From Polynucleobacter sp. SHI8 (GTDB taxonomy: Bacteria > Pseudomonadota > Gammaproteobacteria > Burkholderiales > Burkholderiaceae): 64,000 nt of DNA. Where the stretch lies: the NCBI RefSeq assembly GCF_027944005.1, contig NZ_AP027204.1, forward strand, positions 930,001-994,000. The letters run 5' to 3'. Numbering within the stretch: position 1 is the stretch's first letter; every line of letters begins with the position of its first letter. Made by a program: the position numbers and the translations under genes. This document shows, one piece after another, positions 7,986-15,920 of this stretch. Below the pieces are notes generated by a model that saw only the letters and a program-made list of their open reading frames with translations, had not been told where the DNA came from and made no database searches.

Positions 7986-9883
7986 GATTTTCCCAAAGCC
8001 TGATACAGGTCGTCGACCGCTTCACGTCCAGTCCGAATATTTTTATTTCGACGTTCTAAAACATCTGCATTTTCAGAAAAAGGATTAGGTAGTTGCGTAT
8101 TGATGGACTCATTGAGTAGGGACCTTGAAGAGATCTTATCTCTCACTCTATTTTTAAAGTTAGTGTAGTTCTCTTTCGATTTGAGTTGGTATTGATGGAA
8201 TAGAGAGTTTAGATTGACACTATCCTCTTCATTTCTGAAGCGACGATAGTTCATTAAAGCCACCCCCATGTTTTCACGATAAATAAATCCGCCCGCGAGA
8301 ATAAACCAAATAAGAAGACTCAGAAGTGCAGAGCGATGGGAGGGCTTGATAGATGAGCCATCGTCATCACCTAAGGTTTGGTTTGACCATAAGTAAGAGT
8401 AGTAGTAAAGCGGGTTGAAGTGATCCTCACTAAATTTCTCTTCAATCTTATTTTTCCGATTATTTTCACTTGCAGTCAAATCTTGTTTTAAGTCCTCGGA
8501 AATTTTGACATATTCGCTAATACAGTTAAATAAAAGGTCCTGCCTATCAAAGCTGGGGTCATTAGATATTTTTGTATTTTGACATTTGTTATTTGATATT
8601 TTTTGATCCGGTTTGATTTTTGCAACTTCATTGGTTTGTTGCTTTGCATTTTGAATTGCTAGAATTAACGGCTCTTCGAGAAAATTAATCGAAGTAGGAT
8701 GTTGTTGGACCCAAAAGTCTTTCGCAAGTTCAGCCTGAACTTTCTTAAAAATAGAATCTATATCTATTTCTTCATTAATGTATTTAATGACAGGTCTAGT
8801 AAATACACCATTAGTTCCTCTTGGTCCATCGCTAGAGGTTTCACCTGCAGCTGCAGCTAACGCAATGTATGTATTTGGGCCAGCACCTTGAGTGGCAAAA
8901 CCCGACTCATTTTTATTTGCTGCGTTAGATCTACAAGCATCAATGACATAAATGTTAGCTAATACCTTTTTGTCGCTAATTTTTTGCATGATATTGTTGA
9001 GTTTAACAAGTGCCTCAAAATCAGATCCACTGTCAATTGGAGCAAAATAGTTATATTGATCTATTTGAGTACCATGACCACTGTAGTAGACAAAACTCAC
9101 ATCACCAGGCTGTAAAGAGTTCACAAAAGTATCGATGTTCGATTCCATGTCATATCTTTTAGCATCCAAAACCTTAGTCACTTGAAATCCCATCTTAGTT
9201 AATTTAGCACTAATACCCTTAGCATCGTTGATGGGGTTATATAAAGGATCTTGGGGATATGCTTGATTTCCAAATACAAGTGCTTTACGAGCCGAACGAG
9301 AAATATCCAATGAGCCATTAGCATTTTGATTATTCGCAACTTGGGTATCATTTTGCGGAATATAGAGACTTAAATTTCCACCTAGAGAATTAATTTTTTC
9401 ACGAATTTTTGCCAGATCAAATTTAGCATCGGCGTATTCAGCGTTATGTAAATCCTCTAAGCTTTGGATACGTAATTGGTATTCGAGTTGGTTGAGGCTG
9501 GCAACTTTGTCTTTATCGAATTGGTGGCTGATATAAATTAAGATTGGTTGCGTGAATAAGACCGTGAGTAGTAAATAAATAAATATATTAAAACGATTCG
9601 GCTCACTAGCAATGTCATCACTTTTTTGGGTTCCAAAATGCTCCCCGCGATTGGAGATTAAAAGACCTTGAATCGCAATAAAGCAAACCAACACTATGAG
9701 TCCCGCAATGATGGTTACGAGATATGATTGGGTAGTGATTTTAAAAAGATAGACTGCCGAGAGTGCACATAATATGCAACTGATAATAGACCAAAGACTG
9801 TATAGCTCAATCTTCCTGCGATCTGGCGCAGGAAGTTTAACGAGGTTTGAAATATCAAACCCGGAGAGCTTGGAAAAAAACAT
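7982..9883 (-). CDS. membrane-anchored caspase-like (C14 family) protease
   Basis: Residues about 196-410 form a caspase/metacaspase p20-like domain with both catalytic residues: His270 in VYYSGHGTQ and Cys317 in YVIDACRSN. The region following (GPNTYIALAAAAGETS, GVFTRPVIKYI) is also typical. Three hydrophobic segments precede it (about 32-50, 54-76, 100-119) and one follows (518-534), with a basic C-terminal tail (RRFRNEE, KNRVRDK). With the N terminus inside, the protease domain would face the periplasm. This is topology inference, not proven. A linker rich in Lys/Asp/Asn lies between the domain and the last membrane segment. Caspase-like proteases usually cleave after Arg/Lys or Asp. It sits fourth in a tight operon, 20 bases after a DUF4407 gene and overlapping a second one. 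Confidence 0.88.
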   Translation of the reverse strand: MFFSKLSGFDISNLVKLPAPDRRKIELYSLWSIISCILCALSAVYLFKITTQSYLVTIIAGLIVLVCFIAIQGLLISNRGEHFGTQKSDDIASEPNRFNIFIYLLLTVLFTQPILIYISHQFDKDKVASLNQLEYQLRIQSLEDLHNAEYADAKFDLAKIREKINSLGGNLSLYIPQNDTQVANNQNANGSLDISRSARKALVFGNQAYPQDPLYNPINDAKGISAKLTKMGFQVTKVLDAKRYDMESNIDTFVNSLQPGDVSFVYYSGHGTQIDQYNYFAPIDSGSDFEALVKLNNIMQKISDKKVLANIYVIDACRSNAANKNESGFATQGAGPNTYIALAAAAGETSSDGPRGTNGVFTRPVIKYINEEIDIDSIFKKVQAELAKDFWVQQHPTSINFLEEPLILAIQNAKQQTNEVAKIKPDQKISNNKCQNTKISNDPSFDRQDLLFNCISEYVKISEDLKQDLTASENNRKNKIEEKFSEDHFNPLYYYSYLWSNQTLGDDDGSSIKPSHRSALLSLLIWFILAGGFIYRENMGVALMNYRRFRNEEDSVNLNSLFHQYQLKSKENYTNFKNRVRDKISSRSLLNESINTQLPNPFSENADVLERRNKNIRTGREAVDDLYQALGKS

Positions 9884-9903
9884 ATCGACTTAAGTCAAAT
9901 ACA

Positions 9904-11193
9904 TTAGACCTTTTTTGATGGAGCTAATTGCACGTATTTTTCCGGACTATTTGAAATGTCTTTACTCACGAGATTTTCAAACTGCTCCAAAGCTTGCGAC
10001 GATAATCGTGCTTCGGAATTTAAATGGGCAATCGAAGACTTTAGAGATGCCTCTGCTTGATGAAATATCTCAATTTCTGCTTGTTGACCATAATTACCAG
10101 ACATAGTAATGGCTTTTCTTTCAACGGCATATCTTGCAGCCACAATCTCTCTTTGGTTCTCAGTTAAATAGTGATAAGGGCCATTACGAATCATCAATTT
10201 ATAAAGAATAGGGGCTATTTCAATAGAAAGTAAGAGCAGTGTTAATGCCCATGAAACGACAGGATAAGCTTCATGTGCCCACATAATTTGATTGACCAGA
10301 CCATTGAGTTTCTCACCATTTGTATTGATTTCAGCTAGTTTTTTTGCGTGTTTTTTGTCAATGCCATCGATTTCATCTTTAAATTTATCCACTTCATCTT
10401 TATGCTGTTCATCCCAGGCTTTGATATCATCCGCTTTTTTCTGAGCTTGAGCTTCTAAGTTATCAGCATTTGCCATCCGTGCTTTATAGATAGGGCCTGT
10501 TCCGGAAACGCCATTACCATTTTTTCCGGAAGCCTCTTTATTGGCATCGACCCGTTCTTGAACAGCTTTATCTTGCAGTTCTTGTCTTTCTTTTTCAAAT
10601 CGGACGCGATCAGCACTGACCGTGTCAAACTTTTCTTGAGAAATTTTATGCTCACTTTCATAGCGTTCATTTTCAATAGGAGTTCTATTTTGAATATACT
10701 CATCTTTTTTCTGTTGATAGATGGCTTCTAATTCGGATTTCATGATCCGAATTTCAAGCGGCTTGGATAAGGTAAAGCCAATAATCAAGGCCATGATTAA
10801 ACGTGGAATCGCACCCGTGAACTCTTCCCATGTAATTTTTTCAGTACCATCACCATGACCTGTGGAGGAGACAATAAAGCGGTCGAGATTAAAAATAATC
10901 AATGCCCAAACAAAACCAAATGCAATAGACATAATAGAGGTAATCAGGCCGCTGATATTTGGATCTCTAAACACAATATAAAAGGCATAAGAGGAAGATA
11001 TGAAGGCCAAAACCCCTGTTGCTAATACAACCCCACCAATACCTTCTTCTTTAATTCGTTCAGATTGCGGACAATGTTTTAATAATTGCAGATCAGCGCC
11101 TGCACAAAACCATAAAAACTTACTGATTTTGCTTTGATGTAACTCACCCTCATCCGGGTATCTATATTGGTCAATACTCTCAACAAGGCTCAT
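9904..11193 (-). CDS. DUF4407 domain membrane protein with periplasmic coiled-coil
   Basis: The 429 residues fit the DUF4407 family. They comprise an N-terminal motif FLWFCAGADLQLLKHCP, membrane segments at about 52-72, 83-102, 129-145 and 311-331, and the conserved stretch WALIIFNLDRFIVSS at 96-110. A long Lys/Glu-rich coiled-coil (150-300) between membrane segments three and four would project into the periplasm if the N terminus is cytoplasmic. The C-terminal 95 residues are soluble and cytoplasmic. The gene starts two bases after the preceding stop, so it is translationally linked to the operon. The family's function is not established to my knowledge. Confidence 0.85.
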   Translation of the reverse strand: MSLVESIDQYRYPDEGELHQSKISKFLWFCAGADLQLLKHCPQSERIKEEGIGGVVLATGVLAFISSSYAFYIVFRDPNISGLITSIMSIAFGFVWALIIFNLDRFIVSSTGHGDGTEKITWEEFTGAIPRLIMALIIGFTLSKPLEIRIMKSELEAIYQQKKDEYIQNRTPIENERYESEHKISQEKFDTVSADRVRFEKERQELQDKAVQERVDANKEASGKNGNGVSGTGPIYKARMANADNLEAQAQKKADDIKAWDEQHKDEVDKFKDEIDGIDKKHAKKLAEINTNGEKLNGLVNQIMWAHEAYPVVSWALTLLLLSIEIAPILYKLMIRNGPYHYLTENQREIVAARYAVERKAITMSGNYGQQAEIEIFHQAEASLKSSIAHLNSEARLSSQALEQFENLVSKDISNSPEKYVQLAPSKKV

Positions 11194-11195
11194 TT

Positions 11196-11765
11196 CTAAC
11201 TCCCTTTCTGATGTTGTTTATTCGATTTTGGTATAAATTTAATTTCTTGATAATTGATACTGGCTTTAAGAGGTGGGGCAGTAAAACGGTAAGTACTTAA
11301 ATGTTCTTGCTTAACCGATTGGCGAAGCTGCATTTTGGGTGAAAAAATTCGGATTCTTGGAACCGTGATTTTGGCTGACAAACTTTTTGAGAAAACACTT
11401 TTTAAACCCTGCACTTGGCTCTTCAAGCGACTCAGCTTAGGTTGCGGCAAGGGTCCAACCTTTAAGACTGCAGGTTGGACGAGGGCAACATCAAGGTTGT
11501 TACTTGGAGATTGAATTTGCTGACGGATATGTCCAAAAAGATTTTTAAAACTAATCGTAATCGCTTGATTCTTTGGAACGTCTAATTCGTAAACACGTGA
11601 TTTCCACCAAACCCATTGCGAGAATGGGATTGATTCATTTTCAAGCGTTGAGACCTTGAGTCGTCCCCAGCCTGATACTTGGACTTGTAAGCGCGTAAAA
11701 GGACCTGATCCCCTAACAATATGAGGAAAATCGATTGCAGTAATTTGAGGGCGAAAGTAGTTCAT
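11196..11765 (-). CDS. unknown protein in the caspase operon, 189 aa
   Basis: No signal peptide or membrane segment is visible. The N-terminal 90 residues look like a beta-sandwich (HIVRGSGPFTRLQVQVSGWG, then FSQWVWWKSRVYELDVP and AITISFKNLFGH). The C-terminal half is basic, Pro/Lys/Ser-rich and probably unstructured (LKVGPLPQPKLSRLKS, FIPKSNKQHQKGS). It lies 6 bases after the OmpA-domain gene and 2 bases before the DUF4407 gene, so it belongs to this operon and may be a cytoplasmic adaptor. I do not recognise a family. Confidence 0.65.
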   Translation of the reverse strand: MNYFRPQITAIDFPHIVRGSGPFTRLQVQVSGWGRLKVSTLENESIPFSQWVWWKSRVYELDVPKNQAITISFKNLFGHIRQQIQSPSNNLDVALVQPAVLKVGPLPQPKLSRLKSQVQGLKSVFSKSLSAKITVPRIRIFSPKMQLRQSVKQEHLSTYRFTAPPLKASINYQEIKFIPKSNKQHQKGS

Positions 11766-11771
11766 GGCTAA

Positions 11772-13538
11772 TTATTGGGTCTTAAAGTTTGCGCATTGAA
11801 TGTTTACCTCAACCCGGCGGTTGATGGAATTGGCGACGTCATTCGGAAGAATGGGTAAGCTATAGCCAAAGCCTCGAGTTTCAATTTTCTCGGCACTAAT
11901 AAAATCGTTTTCGACTAAGTAAGTTTTAATGGCGTTGGTTCTTTCCACGCTCAGGTTAATGTTGTTCACATATCCATTCGGTGTTTCATCGCCAAGATCT
12001 TTACTGGTATATCCAGAGATAATAATTTTCTCAGGATTATATTGTTTCAAAATCATACCCAAGCGGTAAAGTTTGATATTGGTGTTGGGGTCGATGTCTG
12101 AACTATTAAAGGCAAACGGAATATAAATTCGATTATTGCAGTTATCGAGTAATTCTGGCTTTTGGTTTGCTTGATCTAAGGATATGCGTTGACCATTCGG
12201 GTTATTTTGTGAGGCATCATTGATCATTTCAGAGTTCACATCATGATCGGTGAGGATATTCACTTGTTGTTGGATGTGACTTGCAGCAATCTCAAAAGAA
12301 TTCGTTGTTGGTGTAAATCGACAGTCCCGATCATGGATTTTGCACCAAGATATTAGGGCAACCACCAAGAAAGCCAGCAGTAAAGTCTTCACAAAGCATG
12401 ACCTTAAAAAGGCGCTCAGTAGGAAAGCTACCGCCGTCACAATTAAAGCCTGTTGACTTAGCTCATGACACTGTTGAATAAATGAAGGCCAATAGCCAAT
12501 GGTTAGAGCAGCGCCAGAGGCAATTAATAAGATAAGTCCAAAGAGGATGCTTAAGAATCGATTTTTGATTTGTAAATCATTTTTGCCAAGTGCCTCATCT
12601 AGCCAACACACAATAGTAATAAAGAGAATAAATAAACCAGCGATTTTTAGTGTGCAGGTGATCCAAATCAGGATAAAAAGAAGGATATGTAAGAAGGTCG
12701 AGCAACTAAAGCAGGTATCGTAAGGGTATTCTGGCTCTGTGATGACTTGATCATCCACAACAGTTTCTTTTTGCGGACCTTTACTAAACTCTTGAACTTT
12801 GGTGACAGCTTGTTCAACGATGCTTTTCGGTTCTTCTTCTATTACATCTTCTTTAGGATCATGTTCTTGCACAATCCCATAGCCAGTTCCTTTGATGCGA
12901 CCAAAGCGTTTGGTTGCATCATGCGCAGCAGACTCGACACTACCAACAAATTCCCATTCGTGGAGCCGAAAATCACGAAGAGCCACACGATTGACCTGTG
13001 GTTCCTCAGAATTCAGATGAGGAGTTTGTACATCGACAGGGAAGATCAGTGGACTCGTAAAAGGTCTTATCTCATTTGGGCCAATCGTTGTTGGCGGACT
13101 TGGGATACGAACGATATTTTTTAAAAATGAATGTTTAAATAAAATATCAAAATAATGAGCATTACCAGGAGTTTCTGATTTGGTTCTAAATTCAGGTTTG
13201 AGGACTCCCTCGTAATCACCATCAAAGTCTCCCTTGACCCATACATCGTTTGTACTAGTTGTTTTAGGTTGAAGATCTAATTTAAACCAAGTATTTTCTT
13301 GACTATCCCACCAATCAAACATGCCTTGATGGCAATTTAAACAATCGATAGGGGGTCGATCCTGAGAAGTTTGGACTTCGTTGCAAGCATTACAAACAAG
13401 GGTGGTATTGGAGTTGAGAGGGTCTAATACAAAATGACTGGTACTCGTTGAGCCACAAGTCTTACATCCAGGCGTAGCAATTTTCGCCTCTTCCAAGCAG
13501 TGATGACATTGATATCGAAGACGCTGAGAAGAAGTCAT
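11772..13538 (-). CDS. zinc-ribbon / five-TM / OmpA-domain protein
   Basis: First gene of the operon. The first ATG, at 13538, gives 588 residues; the frame runs back to a TTG at 13571, and neither has a clear ribosome site. Eight cysteines in four CxxC pairs (C11/C14, C25/C28, C49/C52, C66/C69) suggest two zinc ribbons in the cytoplasm. A soluble middle follows, with beta-rich and acidic parts. Five hydrophobic segments (about 279-399) and a C-terminal OmpA/MotB-type peptidoglycan-binding domain (about 469-585, with NLSVERTNAIKTYLVE and SINRRVEVNI) complete it. Five crossings put the zinc ribbons inside and the OmpA domain in the periplasm, as required. The combination ties a cytoplasmic sensor or adaptor to the cell wall. 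Confidence 0.85.
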   Translation of the reverse strand: MTSSQRLRYQCHHCLEEAKIATPGCKTCGSTSTSHFVLDPLNSNTTLVCNACNEVQTSQDRPPIDCLNCHQGMFDWWDSQENTWFKLDLQPKTTSTNDVWVKGDFDGDYEGVLKPEFRTKSETPGNAHYFDILFKHSFLKNIVRIPSPPTTIGPNEIRPFTSPLIFPVDVQTPHLNSEEPQVNRVALRDFRLHEWEFVGSVESAAHDATKRFGRIKGTGYGIVQEHDPKEDVIEEEPKSIVEQAVTKVQEFSKGPQKETVVDDQVITEPEYPYDTCFSCSTFLHILLFILIWITCTLKIAGLFILFITIVCWLDEALGKNDLQIKNRFLSILFGLILLIASGAALTIGYWPSFIQQCHELSQQALIVTAVAFLLSAFLRSCFVKTLLLAFLVVALISWCKIHDRDCRFTPTTNSFEIAASHIQQQVNILTDHDVNSEMINDASQNNPNGQRISLDQANQKPELLDNCNNRIYIPFAFNSSDIDPNTNIKLYRLGMILKQYNPEKIIISGYTSKDLGDETPNGYVNNINLSVERTNAIKTYLVENDFISAEKIETRGFGYSLPILPNDVANSINRRVEVNIQCANFKTQ

Positions 13539-13670
13539 GAAGGGTGATGTCAGGGTAATTGAACTCACCAAAATATAACATATTTAAGATTTTTAGAATC
13601 TTTATTACAATCAATATGATTAATGTAAAGTTTTTAAAAAAATTAAATTAAAAGAGACAAATAAAAAAAG

Positions 13671-15050
13671 ATGAAGAACACATCAAGCTCCTTTCCCTCC
13701 CAAGAACTATCCACCTTCGCTGCTAATTTACAAGCGCAGCATATTCCGCAAGACGTTTTTCGTAAAGCTGAGGATTTACTGGTGGATTGGGTCGGTTCAA
13801 CTCTCGCAGGGAAGGGCGCTCGCGCCGTTGAAATCGTCAATCGCTTTACTAAGCAGATGGGACCTACTACGGGCCCCTCAGAAATCCTCATTGATCGCAC
13901 GCACACCACACCGTATTTTGCCGCGATGGTCAATGCTGCCGCATCCCATGTGGTCGAGCAAGACGATGTGCATAATGCCTCGGTATTTCATCCAGCAACT
14001 GTCGTCTTTTCTCCCGCATTAGCTGTAGCGCAATCAATCAAGGCCAGTGGTGAAGAGTTTATGGTTGCATGCATTGCCGGCTATGAAGTTGGTATTCGTG
14101 TTGGAGAGTTTTTAGGGCGCTCGCATTACAAAGTCTTTCATACGACAGGAACTGCCGGCACGATTGCAGCTGCGGCAGCGGTCGGTCGTTTATTAAAACT
14201 ATCCCCTGAGCAGATGTTGCATGCCTTTGGATCTGCAGGAACTCAAGCCGCAGGTTTGTGGGAGTTTTTAAAAGATGCTGCAGACTCCAAGCAATTACAT
14301 ACCGCCCATGCCGCAGGGGCTGGTTTGACAGCAGCCTATTTAGCTAAGGATGGTTTTACAGGAGCTAAAAAGATTTTAGAAGGCTCACAAGGGATGGCCG
14401 CTGGGATGTCGAGTGATTCAGATATAACAAAACTCACCGATCGTTTAGGTACTCGGTGGGCATTGGTCGAGACCTCCTTTAAATATCATGCCTCCTGTCG
14501 TCACACCCATCCAGCTGCAGATGCTTTATTACAGGTCATGCAGAATCATCACCTCAAGGTGGAAGAGATTGTTGAAGTTAAAACGCTTGTTCATCAGGGT
14601 GCAATTGATGTATTAGGGCCAGTGGTTAATCCAACAACAGTCCATCAATCGAAGTTTTCGATGGGGACTGTCTTAGCACTAGCAGCGCAGTATGGATATG
14701 CAGGCCTGAATGAATTCGAGCGCTATTTCAATCACCCACAGATCAAAGCATTATGTTCGCGCATCACCATGGAACTAGATCCTGAAGTAGACGCCGCATA
14801 TCCCGCACGCTGGATTGGTAAAGTTACCGTTAAAACACAAGACGGCAGAATCCTCCATGGTCGAGTGGATGAGCCCAAGGGTGATCCAGGCAATACCTTA
14901 TCCCGCGCCGAGATAGAAGAGAAGGCGATTCGATTAGCACTTTTTAGTGGTGCTGCCTCAGAAGCAGAAATGAAAACCCTTTTCACACAGCTGTGGAACA
15001 TGACTAAAATTGATTGCGTGCAGTCAATACTGCCTACCTTCATGAATTAG
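13671..15050 (+). CDS. MmgE/PrpD family protein
   Basis: The 459-residue protein matches the MmgE/PrpD family (2-methylcitrate dehydratase, cis-aconitate decarboxylase and relatives). Typical pieces are DWVGSTLAGKGA, VVEQDDVHNASVFHPATVV, FGSAGTQAAGLWEF, KQLHTAHAAGAGL and SFKYHASCRHTHPAADAL. The length is normal. The gene diverges from the caspase operon across an AT-rich spacer of about 130 bases, and no prpB/prpC/acnM genes lie nearby. A role in propionate degradation is therefore not supported by context, and the true substrate may be another tricarboxylate or lactone. Confidence 0.85.
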   Translation: MKNTSSSFPSQELSTFAANLQAQHIPQDVFRKAEDLLVDWVGSTLAGKGARAVEIVNRFTKQMGPTTGPSEILIDRTHTTPYFAAMVNAAASHVVEQDDVHNASVFHPATVVFSPALAVAQSIKASGEEFMVACIAGYEVGIRVGEFLGRSHYKVFHTTGTAGTIAAAAAVGRLLKLSPEQMLHAFGSAGTQAAGLWEFLKDAADSKQLHTAHAAGAGLTAAYLAKDGFTGAKKILEGSQGMAAGMSSDSDITKLTDRLGTRWALVETSFKYHASCRHTHPAADALLQVMQNHHLKVEEIVEVKTLVHQGAIDVLGPVVNPTTVHQSKFSMGTVLALAAQYGYAGLNEFERYFNHPQIKALCSRITMELDPEVDAAYPARWIGKVTVKTQDGRILHGRVDEPKGDPGNTLSRAEIEEKAIRLALFSGAASEAEMKTLFTQLWNMTKIDCVQSILPTFMN

Positions 15051-15052
15051 TC

Positions 15053-15274
15053 CTAGGGTTGCCAAGGTTTCTTCTTGATTTTTGCTACTTTGACATTGGC
15101 AAATTGTCCAAACAGATGAGCCGCCATCATAGCGCTGACCATGAGGATGAGCGCAAACATGAAGTTGCCGATTGCCCAGGAGTAGCTCTCAATCATGAGA
15201 TTTAAAATACCCGCAGCCACGTTAAAGAGGGCGGTGACTTTTAATGCATAGCTCAGCCAATGTAGATTCATCAT
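15053..15274 (-). CDS. small membrane protein, 73 aa
   Basis: The start at 15274 is chosen because AAGGAA stands six bases before it (MMNLHWLSY); the longer frame to 15331 lacks such a site. Two hydrophobic segments are visible (VTALFNVAAGILNLMI and WAIGNFMFALILMVSAMMAA), with a basic C terminus ending KKKPWQP. It is convergent with the MmgE/PrpD gene, two bases away. No family is recognised. Confidence 0.6.
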   Translation of the reverse strand: MMNLHWLSYALKVTALFNVAAGILNLMIESYSWAIGNFMFALILMVSAMMAAHLFGQFANVKVAKIKKKPWQP

Positions 15275-15419
15275 TAATTTCCTTATAGAAAAAACCAACG
15301 ACTTTAAGCGTTGATGAGTATGAGTAAACATATGGCGCTTATTCGAATCATGTGCCTAATAGACAAAAATTGCTATCACGATTTTCATGAATTTTTTATG
15401 ATGATTTCATCAAAGCAAT

Positions 15420-15490
15420 CTTGAACTTGAATTCCAATTTTTCAAGTCCTTTTTTAATTTGAAAATACTTCTATACTTGAAACATTCAAG
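15420..15490. repeat. cluster of CTTGAA/TTCAAG half-sites before a lipoprotein gene
   Basis: Within 71 bases there are five exact copies of one hexamer or its complement: CTTGAA at 15420 and 15426 in tandem, TTCAAG at 15441, CTTGAA at 15476 and TTCAAG at 15485. They make two dyads: ACTTGAA and TTCAAGT with a 9-base gap, and CTTGAA-aca-TTCAAG right at the Shine-Dalgarno. A possible -10 (TATACT, 15472-15477) overlaps the last dyad. This looks like an operator array; the binding protein is unknown. Confidence 0.45.
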
Positions 15491-15500
15491 AGGAAATAAT

Positions 15501-15890
15501 ATGCAAAAAAACGTTTGGATTATGCGAATGATGATGCTTGGAGTGAGTGTTATGTTACTCACGGCTTGTGTCTCTGCTGAAAAATATACCAAGATGATTA
15601 ATCAATGGGTTGGTGTGGATGAAGACACCTTAATTGCCACTTGGGGTGCGCCAACAAGTAACTACCAAACCGATCAGGCCAAGTATTTGACTTATGAAAA
15701 AGTCCAACAAAATTACATTCCACCAACGCCGTCATCGGTGCAAGTGATTCGTCAAGGTGATGCCGTATTTACGCGCCCCATTCCAGGAAGCCCCGGATAC
15801 TCCTATACCAGCGAATGTCGCACCACCTTTACGATTCAAAACAAGCGCGTCGTCAATGTGAACGCCACCGGCAATTCTTGCGTTTTATAG
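15501..15890 (+). CDS. small lipoprotein of unknown function
   Basis: The ATG at 15501 follows AGAGGAAA and gives a 129-residue protein whose N terminus is a lipoprotein signal (MMMLGVSVMLLTAC, lipobox LTAC). The mature part starts VSAEKYTKMINQWVGVDEDTLIATWGAP, a pattern seen in small SmpA/OmlA-like or similar envelope lipoproteins. It ends with a conserved-looking cysteine pair (SECRTTFT and NSCVL). It probably sits in the outer membrane facing the periplasm. The promoter region carries a dense array of CTTGAA half-sites. Confidence 0.75.
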   Translation: MQKNVWIMRMMMLGVSVMLLTACVSAEKYTKMINQWVGVDEDTLIATWGAPTSNYQTDQAKYLTYEKVQQNYIPPTPSSVQVIRQGDAVFTRPIPGSPGYSYTSECRTTFTIQNKRVVNVNATGNSCVL

Positions 15891-15920
15891 CCTAGCGAGG
15901 TGGGGTAGTAAAATACACAA

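Noticed and set aside
12747..13124. 125-codon plus-strand frame inside the zinc-ribbon/OmpA gene
   Set aside because: It is antisense to a gene with recognisable motifs and reads as low-complexity Phe/Arg-rich sequence.
13671..15050. Assigning the MmgE/PrpD protein as prpD of the methylcitrate cycle
   Set aside because: No prpB, prpC or acnM lies nearby and the family has other substrates.
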